A DNA stretch of 64,000 nucleotides from assembly GCA_017413085.1 (NCBI GenBank), contig JAFPVC010000059.1, positions 1 to 64,000 of the forward strand, given 5' to 3'. Positions 42,601-50,691 of the stretch are shown here, one piece after another (the stretch's first letter is position 1; the number at the start of each line of letters is the position of its first letter). Position numbers and translations under genes: made by a program. A model generated the notes under the pieces. The model was given only the letters and a program-made list of their open reading frames with translations, was not told the DNA's origin and did no database searches. The DNA is from Prevotella sp. GTDB lineage: Bacteria > Bacteroidota > Bacteroidia > Bacteroidales > Bacteroidaceae.

Positions 42601-45600
42601 GCTCCAGTCCGCCAAAGCCATCACTGATGTATTTGCCGGTTGCCTGCACTGAGCCAAGGTCTGACAACTGCACGTCGAGGTTGGCCGATGCAGCCCATCC
42701 GCCTTCACTCTCCGGCTCAAGCAGACGCAGTTCGTTGACCCACACCTCACCGTCTTTTACGTCGGCAGAGAGGTTGCGCACACCTATCATCATGGTGCGC
42801 ACCTCGCCCAGCGACGGATTACCCACGATAGACATCTTATTGTTTTGGTTGTCGCTGTCATACGCTGTATACACGGCATTTATCGAGGCTTTGCCCTGCG
42901 CCTTCATAATGTTGCGTTGTTTCTTCAGGGCACTTAGTTTCTTCAGGTCGATGTCGAGCATGTTCTCCTGCGGCCACACCATTGCGCAGTCGGCGTTTGA
43001 ATAAGTGCTGTACACGCCCGGTGCAGTCAGTTTCAGCGGAATCTCATACTCATAGTAGTTATTGTTATAGTCTGAGCCGAGGCGGAAGAAGAGAGCCAGC
43101 TGCGAGTTCTGCAGGTTGGTGGTGTTCTGCTCCAGTGCATTGGCATGGACGAACATCTGCAGACGCTTGTAGTAGCGCAGGTCGTAGTTGGTGTTCTTGT
43201 ATACAGCCACTGCATCTCCCTTCGACATATTGGTAACGTCAAGGCGCAGTGCCTGCTCGTTATTCTCCGTCAACTGCGGCTGCGAAGGGTCTACCACACG
43301 GCTTATGCCCGGCGGAAGCACGTAATTGACTGGTGTCTTGTCGTTATTCTCCTCTATGCTGATGGCCGAAGCCATGAACTGTGCCGTAGGATTTGCCGAC
43401 GCACCCTTGAGTTGCTGGTCATAGATGCGCCAGTCGCCACGCATGAGGTCAAGACTGGCAAAGCGCAGTATGGTAGGCTCCTCAAATCCCTGCATATACA
43501 TACGCATAAAGCGAATGGAAGAGAAGTCACTGATGGAACCTATCTTGCGACCGGAATTCAATGGTATGCGGAACTGATACCACGTCACCGTCTCACGCTT
43601 TCCGTTGCGCAACGTGACGGTAGCCTCGCGCTTGTCTACGATATAGTCGTTAGTGCTCACGTCCATGTGGTCGGGGTCTATGCGCACGGTGTAGTCGTAG
43701 TAGTTCTCATACTCGTTGAGCGTATAGTCCTGGTTGATGTCCTCCACGTCGGGAGACGTCTTGTACGATGTGTCGTATGACTCCATGCGCGAGTCTGAGT
43801 CAGGCGAGTTGCCCTGCGGACTGTTGATATACTTATAGCGTTTCAGGATGTCTGCCTGCTGCTGATCCCAGTCCGAGCCACGATAATAATGATAGTTGTC
43901 GCCTGCCGGGTCATTCAGTATAGCCGCACGCACGCTGTCGTTCACCACATTTGTGCGCACCGCATTCAGGAAGTTCTGATATGGCTCCCACTGCTGTTCC
44001 TGCTCGTCGGTAAGTCCGTTATAGCCCACGTCCTGCTTTGCACGCGACCCACTTGACGTGGCGAAAGCATAGTTTATCGTGTTCTGCACAGGTATATAGC
44101 CCCACTGCGTAGAGTCGAGGCGCGTGGCTTCGCCATCTGCCACGGGCATACCACTCTCATAGAATTTCTTTCCGTCATAGAGTATGTCCTCCGAGAGTTC
44201 GCCAAGGTTGATGTGCAGCTCTCCTGAATGACGGGAGGCCGTGCCCTCGGCTCGGGTGTAGACAAACGGGTCGAGCAGCCAGAACTCCACATACTCTATG
44301 TTAGCCTCTTCGAAGTCGTTTGTGTCGAGCTTGCGCATCATACCGCCCCACGACTGCCTCGGATCCGGCAGGAGTCCCTGCGACGTCAGTCCCGGATTGA
44401 AGTTGTACGGGCCACGCTCCGAAGGGTAATAGGCCAGATTAAGCATCTGTATGGTCTGCGTAGCACCATTGTATGTATTCTGGTCGCGGTTAGGATACAG
44501 CTCATTGACATACACCTCCCTGACATAGTGGTTTGACAGTTGGTCAAGGTCGTTCTTTATATGACTTGGCGCCAGTGTCGACGAGCGTCGTGTAAACAAC
44601 TGGTCGATGGTGTACCACGCCAGGCGCGCACGGTTGTAGCCAGACTCCAGCGTGTTCTTGCTGTATTTGCTCTTTCCGTCCGTTGGCACGCTGGCCAGTG
44701 TCCATGCCGTAGGGCGGCTCACGTCTATTCCGTTGGTGGCACTCTCAAAGTCATCAAGGTATGAGGCGTTGTCCTGCGTTCCGCTCGCCATCCTGCTGAA
44801 GAGCTTTGCAAACTCCATGTTGAACTGTATGTTCGACGGTTGCGTCACATGCAGGAACGGTATGTAGTTGAGCATTGACGTGAGCCACTGGCTCTCTTTC
44901 TTCCAACTGAGGTTGAAGCCTATGAGGGAGTTGTTGACAGGTTCACTGCCCATAGACACTTTCGATGTCAGGCTCTGCTCGCGAAGATGCCGGAGCGTAC
45001 CGCTCATCATGAAGTCTTTCGAGAAGTCATACTCCCAATTCAGGCCGAACATGGTCTTTCTCTGCATACCATAATCGGCATTGCTCTCCAGTGACACATT
45101 GACCGCCGTACCGGCATCTATGATGCTCTGGTTGAGGATTGTCACCTCTCCTGCTGAATAGTCAACGGAATAGTCTGAACCTTCCTGCAACTCCACGCCG
45201 CCTGCCGTCACCTTGACCGAACCCTGCGGCACGTTATATGCGCCAAGGCTGATTACATTTGCCGACGAACCCTTGAATTGTCCGACAAGCATATACTTAT
45301 TCTTCTCTGCCGTCTGCTTGGCAACGGTCTTTGTCGTATCATACAGTTCTTGATAACGGTAGCGCTCGGCTGTTGCCTCATCAAGGCCACGGCGGCGCAG
45401 GGCATTATACATACCCGTACCGAAGGGCTCTGCCATAGGGAAGAACACGCGGCCGTTGCTCACGGTGTATCCCTCAACAAAGTCGAAGAATCCATTGGAG
45501 TGTGCCTTGTTGTTGTTGTCAAGGCGGTCTGCACCCATCAGGCGTATCAATGGCTCGCGCTTCACCTGTGCCTCCGGCAGGTAGGTGACATACACTCCTG

Positions 45601-47638
45601 CCGAATCACTCTGGAACTTCACGTCGAGCTTGAATTTCTCCTTCTGAACCGACGAAGCGAGGTAGTAGACATTGCGCATCATCAAGCGCCAGTTTTGCTG
45701 CGACGGTGTGTTCGACGTGTTCTTCAGCGACTTCACTATAAGCGCCTGCGTCACGTCGGTATTGTCGGCAGAGAACTCGCCCACCTGATACGTCACGCCG
45801 CCATACGTATACTCGTAAGCCACTGCCAGCACCTGGTCGCTCTGCAGCGTTGTCTTCAGCGACAGGTAGCCCATCGCACTGTTTATGCTGTATTCTGAAG
45901 AGGTGAGCAAGCGGGCTTTCTCTATCTTTTCATACGTGACGCCGCCGCTCATCACCTGGCCTCCCACGGTGCTGCCGTCGAGCACGTCGCTCATCTGGCT
46001 CACGTCTCGCACTCCTCGCGCCGTCAAGGCATTCAGGTCGGCATAGGCCGAGTTGGCATTGTTTGCCGGAACTCCGTCAGCCGATTCACCAAGGTTTGGC
46101 AGTGCTATGATGTTGCGCGTATTGCTCGTAGAACCGCTCTTGTTCGTCACCCACACTTCCACACGGCCTATGGTTACGCCTGTGGCTGGCGTTGGCAGCA
46201 TGCTCATCCAGCCGTCATAACGGTTGCGGAAATACATGCCGAGGAAGAAGTGGCGGTTCTCCTCATAGTTCGACACGTCAAACTCAAACGGCGTCAGCTG
46301 CACCCCACCCTTGCTCGACACGCTTGACGACGTAGACTTTTTCTGCGACAATACCGTCTGCAGTTTCAGCTTGCCAAACTGCATGTCGGTCCTGATACCG
46401 AACAGCGATGAAGCGCCCTGCACGAGCGACGAGTTGCCGGGGAAGCTGACGTTACCGGCCTCCACGAGCTTGATTATCTCGTCTTCCTTGCCGTCATACC
46501 TCAGCTTCATGTTCTGTGCGTCATAGTCAAATGTTGCATCTGTGTTGTAGTTGAGGTTCATGTTCATCTTGTCGCCCACCTTACCAGTGACGTTGACATT
46601 TATCTTTTCGTCAAAGTCAATGGTGGTAGTGTTACGGTTGCGCACGGGCAGCGACGGGTTGTCGATGCTCTTCATCGTAGCACCGAGCTTGAGTTCGGCC
46701 GAGCCTTGCGTCTTCACGCGTATGCCACCCGGACCGAATATCTTCTCAGCCGGGCCAAGGTCGAAGTGCATGTCAGTGAAGTCAAACTTCTCCTTGCCCT
46801 TCTGCTGGAATATCTCGTCGTTCTTCTTTCTGAAGTAGTCGCTGAACATGTTGCGCTCCGTCCACTTCATGTATTCCGGCACCTCCATCATCACCGGCGA
46901 ACCAAGCCACGAACGGCCAAAGCGCGTACCGAGTATGTAGCGGTTTATGGTGTCGTTATACTCTACGGTCTGCTTCAGGTTTTCAGGCCGTGCAAGGTCT
47001 GCCGGCCCTTGTTTCAGGTCGTCGTATGTAATGGGCGACGTGCGCTGTATCTTCCATCGCGGATGCAGCAGGCTGTCGGGTATCGTGTCCTCCTGCAGGC
47101 GCAGCTTTGCCTGCTGCTCACGATACTTGTCAAGCACGCTCTTGCTCTTCTCCTCCTCTTCCTTCTTGCGACGCTCCGCCGCTGCCTGGCGGCGGCGTTC
47201 TGCCGCACTCATCGGTTTCTTTTCCTCTTGCCTTTCCTGCCTCTCTTCCTGCCTTGCCTCCTGCTTAGTCTCTTGTTTCTCCTGTTTATCCTCTTGCTTT
47301 ACCTCCTGCTTCGTCTCCTTTTTCTCTGCTTTTACATCCTCTTTCTTCTCTGCTTTTACATCCTCTTTCTTCTCCGCTTTTACATCCTCTTTCTTCTCCG
47401 CTTTTATGTCCTCTTTCTTCTCCGCTTTTATGTCCTCTTTCTTCTCCGCTTTTATGTCCTCTTTCTTCTCTGCTTTCAATTGCCTTTCCTGCTTTTCTTC
47501 TTTCTCCTTACGCTCTTCCTTCAATGCCTCCTCAAACTCATCCCACTCGTCGTCAGGAGCCACGAAGCCTCGGATCATCGCCGAAGAGACAATGACCGAA
47601 AGTATGAGCGTAAATATTATGAAAAGCCGTCTTTGCAA
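39641..47638 (-). CDS. sprA: SprA/Sov, type IX secretion translocon protein
   Basis: 2665 residues, a giant outer-membrane barrel protein. Signal peptide in the first about 25 residues, then DDEWDEFEEALKEE. Conserved SprA blocks include FDFTDMHFDLGPAEKIFGPG, RLDNNNKAHSNGFFDFVEGY, DDFESATNGIDVSRP and FWLLDPF. It is the channel of T9SS in the outer membrane. Odd features: seven KAEKKED-type heptads (residues about 55-108) and a Lys/Ala/Glu-rich insert near residue 2050 (KKKQQQAKAKEDKKK). It lies directly downstream of ruvA (43-base gap) on the same strand. Confidence 0.95.
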   Translation of the reverse strand: MQRRLFIIFTLILSVIVSSAMIRGFVAPDDEWDEFEEALKEERKEKEEKQERQLKAEKKEDIKAEKKEDIKAEKKEDIKAEKKEDVKAEKKEDVKAEKKEDVKAEKKETKQEVKQEDKQEKQETKQEARQEERQERQEEKKPMSAAERRRQAAAERRKKEEEEKSKSVLDKYREQQAKLRLQEDTIPDSLLHPRWKIQRTSPITYDDLKQGPADLARPENLKQTVEYNDTINRYILGTRFGRSWLGSPVMMEVPEYMKWTERNMFSDYFRKKNDEIFQQKGKEKFDFTDMHFDLGPAEKIFGPGGIRVKTQGSAELKLGATMKSIDNPSLPVRNRNTTTIDFDEKINVNVTGKVGDKMNMNLNYNTDATFDYDAQNMKLRYDGKEDEIIKLVEAGNVSFPGNSSLVQGASSLFGIRTDMQFGKLKLQTVLSQKKSTSSSVSSKGGVQLTPFEFDVSNYEENRHFFLGMYFRNRYDGWMSMLPTPATGVTIGRVEVWVTNKSGSTSNTRNIIALPNLGESADGVPANNANSAYADLNALTARGVRDVSQMSDVLDGSTVGGQVMSGGVTYEKIEKARLLTSSEYSINSAMGYLSLKTTLQSDQVLAVAYEYTYGGVTYQVGEFSADNTDVTQALIVKSLKNTSNTPSQQNWRLMMRNVYYLASSVQKEKFKLDVKFQSDSAGVYVTYLPEAQVKREPLIRLMGADRLDNNNKAHSNGFFDFVEGYTVSNGRVFFPMAEPFGTGMYNALRRRGLDEATAERYRYQELYDTTKTVAKQTAEKNKYMLVGQFKGSSANVISLGAYNVPQGSVKVTAGGVELQEGSDYSVDYSAGEVTILNQSIIDAGTAVNVSLESNADYGMQRKTMFGLNWEYDFSKDFMMSGTLRHLREQSLTSKVSMGSEPVNNSLIGFNLSWKKESQWLTSMLNYIPFLHVTQPSNIQFNMEFAKLFSRMASGTQDNASYLDDFESATNGIDVSRPTAWTLASVPTDGKSKYSKNTLESGYNRARLAWYTIDQLFTRRSSTLAPSHIKNDLDQLSNHYVREVYVNELYPNRDQNTYNGATQTIQMLNLAYYPSERGPYNFNPGLTSQGLLPDPRQSWGGMMRKLDTNDFEEANIEYVEFWLLDPFVYTRAEGTASRHSGELHINLGELSEDILYDGKKFYESGMPVADGEATRLDSTQWGYIPVQNTINYAFATSSGSRAKQDVGYNGLTDEQEQQWEPYQNFLNAVRTNVVNDSVRAAILNDPAGDNYHYYRGSDWDQQQADILKRYKYINSPQGNSPDSDSRMESYDTSYKTSPDVEDINQDYTLNEYENYYDYTVRIDPDHMDVSTNDYIVDKREATVTLRNGKRETVTWYQFRIPLNSGRKIGSISDFSSIRFMRMYMQGFEEPTILRFASLDLMRGDWRIYDQQLKGASANPTAQFMASAISIEENNDKTPVNYVLPPGISRVVDPSQPQLTENNEQALRLDVTNMSKGDAVAVYKNTNYDLRYYKRLQMFVHANALEQNTTNLQNSQLALFFRLGSDYNNNYYEYEIPLKLTAPGVYSTYSNADCAMVWPQENMLDIDLKKLSALKKQRNIMKAQGKASINAVYTAYDSDNQNNKMSIVGNPSLGEVRTMMIGVRNLSADVKDGEVWVNELRLLEPESEGGWAASANLDVQLSDLGSVQATGKYISDGFGGLEQKVLERRMEKYGTYSVTTNLELGKFFPEKAKVTIPLYYSVTRERTSPKYNPLDTDMLLEDALESASDQHERDSVENIAVTNVISKNFSISGMRVGIATKRHPMPYDPANFSFTYSHSHRHTDGETTVYENEDNWRGSINYSWTPVYKSFEPFKTLKSKSKYLDIVKKFALNWLPQNITAATDMTRTYTEMQTRDLEDLGSESSLPATFSSQFLWNRSFSMRWDLTRNLRMSFQSATRAEVEEPYTQINKDLNPDGYAAWKDSVWNSIRHFGTPLDYNQSFNVSYQLPLNLIPIFDWLKADGSYASTYHWARGAEEDGVVKYGNTITTSRNITINSTLDMVKLYNQVPFLKKVNETIGKPKKNNSAAAKKKQQQAKAKEDKKKNEGETGEQTEEDKEKAKKEQAAAAEKAKAAKLKRNTYTRELTIEADTAIVITHGKKSNRLLVTAKDAKGKPIAVKYKKVDDNKIKIINKADTAVKMKLSVVALEPLENLTWYKVLQNVARVAMSVRNINISYRNQYSMALPGFMPTIGSAFGQRRGSVWAPGLDFAFGFMGDDYIEKARENNWLLHVDSVATPATINRSQDLQVMMTLEPINNLKIDLNMAHTLTRNKSIQYMYAGSPTTESGTFNMTTISIKSAFDGIGDANNGFRSASFENFCSLLDVYRQRVQNQYCGTRYPAGSQLAGQRFNPDNGEVSRYSADVMVPAFLNAYTGYKGLSIFPAITSMLPNWTLRFSGLTQIQWFKEHFKSFNINHSYKSVYAVGSYSSYSTYMAYMGERIGFISDATDGSRMIPNSMYNVSTVSINEAFAPLLGIDFTLPNNMTFKVEYKTTRVLTLSMTSVQINEALSKDWVIGMGYKINDFKLFNRRSPLTLKNKKKAGDEDSSASSARSGSSTRSSGFAHDLNLRLDVSYRRQAAITRDIASVGSSATSGNNAFKLAFSADYSLSKLLSMSFYYDRQSNTPLLSAGSYPTVTQDFGLGMKFSLTR
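47308..47478 (-). repeat. 21-bp tandem repeat inside sprA
   Basis: Seven copies of a 21-base unit (TCTTTCTTCTCCGCTTTTA and variants on the plus strand) encode the KAEKKED heptads. The unit is a whole number of codons, so copy-number change keeps the frame. Confidence 0.8.
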
Positions 47639-47681
47639 ACCTATAAGATTCTTTCCTGTATTATGAATTATGCATTGAGGA

Positions 47682-48305
47682 CTACTTAATCAGCTTCAGG
47701 GCCTGCTTGATTACCTGCTCCACAGGCATGTCGGGCTGCGCCTGCAGTATCTCCGTCACCACCTTTGCACTTGGTGCTGGCGAGAAACCGAGCATGGTGA
47801 GTGCTCCCACTGCCTCGTCACGCACTTCCGTGTTGACGGCAGCGGCACCCTGACCGTTTGCCATGGTCGTGATGTCCTGTATCATGCCGTTTGAGGCCAT
47901 CTTGTCCCTCAAGTCTACTATTATGCGCTGGGCTGTCTTCAGTCCTATGCCTTTCACGCCTTTAAGGGCTTTCTCGTTTCCCGTAGAGATTATATTCACC
48001 AGTTCGGCGGGACTCGTGGCACTCAGTATCATGCGCGCCGTGTTGCTGCCCACGCCGCTTACGGTTACGAGCATGCGGTATATCTCACGCTCCTGCTTGG
48101 TGGCGAAGCCGTAGAACGAAAACGAATCGTCTCGTCCGCCCGTCATAAGCACCTCATGCACATAGAGTTTCACCTCTTTCTTGTCCTGAACAGCAGTATA
48201 CGTGTTCAGCGAGATATTAAGCAGATAGGCCACGCCACTGGCTGTCTCAACGACCGCCTGGGCTGGAGTAATCTCTGCCAATGCACCTTTTATATATTCT
48301 ATCAT
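47682..48305 (-). CDS. ruvA: Holliday junction branch migration protein RuvA
   Basis: 207 residues, normal RuvA length. OB-fold start [20 protein letters not shown], HhH motifs [16 protein letters not shown] and [16 protein letters not shown], and the C-terminal UBA-like domain ([14 protein letters not shown]). Start set at ATG 48305; an upstream in-frame extension (to 48389) has no family counterpart. Confidence 0.93.
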   Translation of the reverse strand: MIEYIKGALAEITPAQAVVETASGVAYLLNISLNTYTAVQDKKEVKLYVHEVLMTGGRDDSFSFYGFATKQEREIYRMLVTVSGVGSNTARMILSATSPAELVNIISTGNEKALKGVKGIGLKTAQRIIVDLRDKMASNGMIQDITTMANGQGAAAVNTEVRDEAVGALTMLGFSPAPSAKVVTEILQAQPDMPVEQVIKQALKLIK

Positions 48306-48458
48306 TTGTTCGTTTGCTGTATATAAAAAAAACAGTCCGTCAAATAAAAAAACGCACGCCGCCCCCCGTTTATTGTACGAACGCATCATTTTGCTTCATC
48401 TTACCTTCTACAAGTTCATTGCGACACGTTTTCATACACTTTGTCATGTTTTCCGTTG

Positions 48459-48842
48459 TTTTGCTTACACTTTGATTTCCGCGACCCTCATTTCCTTGCG
48501 ATACAGGTCAGCAACCTGCCAGTTGGTTGCGTACAGCGTAAATTTCAGACAGCCGTAACCCACTGATAATCAGCAAAACGATTTTTTGGGGGCTTCACCA
48601 TCCCTCCTAATCAGTACTTGATTGCACTCTAATCGGGGCCTAATTAGGGTGTAATCAGCACCCGATTACATTGTAATCAAGTGCTGATTACAATGCAAAA
48701 GCATACATATTACGATGCAGGGGTGCCTCAGCACCGTTTTTGATGACATTTCATCATGATATAACGCTCTATTTCCGCACCCAAGACGGAACTTTCTAAA
48801 AAGACAAAGTGTAAGCAAACCTTGCAGTTTACTTACACTTTG
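48459..48842. repeat. 384-bp dispersed repeat, copy 2
   Basis: Same structure and length as 31714-32097: TTTTGCTTACACTTTGA at 48459-48475, CAAAGTGTAAGCAAA at 48805-48819, and TTTACTTACACTTTG at 48828-48842. It fills most of the gap between ruvA and the dockerin/FISUMP gene; no gene is seen in it. Confidence 0.75.
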
Positions 48843-48865
48843 TAATTCTTCTTTCAATTCTTCAC

Positions 48866-48899
48866 GCCCCCTCCCTACTGGGGAGGGCCGGGGTGGGGC
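48866..48899 (-). terminator. G/C-rich hairpin after the dockerin/FISUMP gene
   Basis: CCCTCCC pairs with GGGAGGG within a run of C and G blocks, 5 bases beyond the stop at 48904. A strong stem without a clear T-tract on the minus strand. Confidence 0.5.
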
Positions 48900-48903
48900 T
48901 TTT

Positions 48904-49827
48904 TTACGGCAGGACTGGACGCACACTGTGCCCACCGGCACGGCCGCTCTCGACGACGTCCACGTAGTCCGAGTAGAAGAAGCGTATGTGCCACACATCG
49001 GCCTGGCCAATCTCGTAGAGCGAAGCCGACCAGTAGCGGCCGAGTAAGCCTGCGCTTTCGAGGCCTCTGTCATAATAACCAGTAGCGGGAAGGAAGATGT
49101 GGGTATCGCTGAGCGAATACGCAGCTTCTGTCGTTATGCTGCTACCTTTGCCTTTTTTCTTACCCATGTCTTTATTCGATTTGACCTTATAGACTATGTA
49201 GCCTGACACTCCTTTTTCGTTATAGTTCGTTGTCCACTCCCAATAGCAACTGTCCCTCAGTGCCTCCTGCTCTTCATACGTCGGAATGCGCCATGCACCA
49301 TGCCAGTTGGCAGTGGCAGCATCGTCGTCGGGGTCAAGCGTTTTCTTGTTGTCATCAGCATTATATTTGGTTAGAGTATTATATGAACCATTGCACCATT
49401 TGTAGGTTGACCAACTGTAATTACTTTTCGGTTCCGTCTCACCCCATGCAAAATAGTCACCATAATCCCAAGGATTATCAGCACCAACGTTGCAGGTTGC
49501 CCACTTTACAGATATGCCAAGGTCAACGTATTCATGGCCGTTGGCAGGGTCACCAGTATTGCCACTCAGGAACATGTTTACAATCATGTTGGCATCCGAC
49601 ATCGTGATTGTGCCGTCGTTGTTCACGTCGCCAGCTGCCTTGTTGAAGTCACTCGGTTTGGTGGTGGCGAGGTAATAGTTCACCACCATGTTGGCATCTG
49701 ACATTGTTATGTCACCGTCACCGTTCACGTCACCCACTACTACCGTTGTTGCATTAGCTACAGTTCCCACCATCAGAAAAGAGATGACGAGACAAAAAGT
49801 CTTGATTAGTTTGCTTACAGTTTTCAT
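48904..49827 (-). CDS. Secreted protein with dockerin type I repeats and FISUMP domain
   Basis: 307 residues. Signal peptide (LMVGTVANA). Two calcium-binding dockerin-type repeats follow: GDVNGDGDITMSDANMVVNY and GDVNNDGTITMSDANMIVNM, in which the usual DxNxDGxI loop is intact. Residues about 100-307 form a FISUMP domain (YVDLGISVKWATCNVGA, FAWGETEPK, WRIPTYEEQ, IFLPATGYY, RYWSASL, SVRPVLP). No cohesin or cellulosome genes are seen, so the repeats more likely stabilise or tether the protein. Surface exposure inferred. Confidence 0.85.
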   Translation of the reverse strand: MKTVSKLIKTFCLVISFLMVGTVANATTVVVGDVNGDGDITMSDANMVVNYYLATTKPSDFNKAAGDVNNDGTITMSDANMIVNMFLSGNTGDPANGHEYVDLGISVKWATCNVGADNPWDYGDYFAWGETEPKSNYSWSTYKWCNGSYNTLTKYNADDNKKTLDPDDDAATANWHGAWRIPTYEEQEALRDSCYWEWTTNYNEKGVSGYIVYKVKSNKDMGKKKGKGSSITTEAAYSLSDTHIFLPATGYYDRGLESAGLLGRYWSASLYEIGQADVWHIRFFYSDYVDVVESGRAGGHSVRPVLP

Positions 49828-49890
49828 CTTTTTATTGTGTTGTTTGGAATCTTAGTTCTTATGATTAATTACATGGAAATTAGTTGTACA

Positions 49891-50199
49891 TCACAACAAC
49901 CAAGAAGCACACAGCCTACGCACTTTCTCCAAGTTAGACAATGTTGCAGGTTCCTGACGAGCCACACTCATATTGTAACGGTTCTGCATGGCAACAAGCA
50001 TCTCCGGGTTCAAACCAAGAGCGGCTTCCACTATCAATGCAATGCCGCTTGTCACTGGCCTTTTGCCATTAAGAATCTCATTGAGTGTGGAATAAGGTAT
50101 TCCTGTGTTCAGAGAAAATTGTTTCTGTGAGATTCCCCTTACCTCCAACTCTTCTTTCAATACATCACCAGGATGTGTGGGTATTCTGTTCACTTTCAT
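49891..50199 (-). CDS. higA: HigA-type antitoxin
   Basis: 102 residues: THPGDVLKEELEVRGISQKQ, then an XRE HTH (FSLNTGIPYSTLNEILNGKR) and a Cro-like tail. Binds its operator and the HigB toxin. Second gene of the pair, 6 bases after higB. Confidence 0.88.
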   Translation of the reverse strand: MKVNRIPTHPGDVLKEELEVRGISQKQFSLNTGIPYSTLNEILNGKRPVTSGIALIVEAALGLNPEMLVAMQNRYNMSVARQEPATLSNLEKVRRLCASWLL

Positions 50200-50205
50200 A
50201 TATTC

Positions 50206-50523
50206 TTACTTATAATGATTTGACAATTCCTGCAACAGACACACTGTCACTACAGGCTTCGAGCCCTCTTCACGGAGTTCAAACTCCAATCTGTATTGTA
50301 TATCTACTCTGACAGAGAACATGCCTTCCTTGTCGCCATGCAATGCTTCAAAAGCCAAGGAGCGTAATGGGAACAAGTCTTCTTTACATGTAGCTGCAAT
50401 AAGAGTATCCACTCGTTTTTGGTATTTCTGTATCACCTGCGGCTGAAATCTATGTTTCTTCCCACTGCATCGGCCTTCCCTATACAGTTCCTCAAGATAT
50501 GTCTGTCCGAATTCAATTATCAT
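50206..50523 (-). CDS. higB: HigB-type toxin (RelE superfamily)
   Basis: 105 residues: FGQTYLEELYREGRCSGKK, VIQKYQKRVDTLIAATCKED, FEALHGDKEGMFSVRVDIQY, RLEFELRE. These are the RelE-fold blocks of host-inhibition toxins that cut mRNA on the ribosome. The toxin-first order is typical of higBA. Confidence 0.85.
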   Translation of the reverse strand: MIIEFGQTYLEELYREGRCSGKKHRFQPQVIQKYQKRVDTLIAATCKEDLFPLRSLAFEALHGDKEGMFSVRVDIQYRLEFELREEGSKPVVTVCLLQELSNHYK

Positions 50524-50559
50524 GTCTCTGATTTACGAGCGCAATGCATTTTACAAGTG

Positions 50560-50567
50560 CAAAGTTA
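50560..50567 (-). promoter_or_regulatory. -7 box (TAACTTTG) for higBA
   Basis: TAACTTTG on the minus strand, 37 bases before the higB ATG. Confidence 0.55.
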
Positions 50568-50598
50568 CATATTTTTAATGAAACGGCAAAATATAATT

Positions 50599-50675
50599 AA
50601 AAAATTGAAGGATTGAAAAGTAGAAGTTCCTGTCAGCATGTAAAACTTCAATTTTTCAACTCTTCAATTTTTAAA
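50599..50675 (-). terminator. Long imperfect hairpin after the POT transporter
   Basis: AATTGAAGGATTGAAAAG-type text at about 50602 pairs with CTTCAATTTTTCAACTCTTC at about 50647, followed on the minus strand by a T-run. Built from the same TTCAATTC words seen at 57530-57585. Confidence 0.55.
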
Positions 50676-50691
50676 TCTTAATTCTTAATTC

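Noticed and set aside
46706-47689. Long plus-strand open frame (327 aa) opposite sprA
   Set aside because: It is antisense to well-conserved sprA coding sequence, and its Leu-rich text is the shadow of the Lys/Glu repeat. No promoter or domain.
48666-49073. 135-aa minus-strand open frame
   Set aside because: Made of the 384-bp repeat joined to out-of-frame FISUMP sequence.
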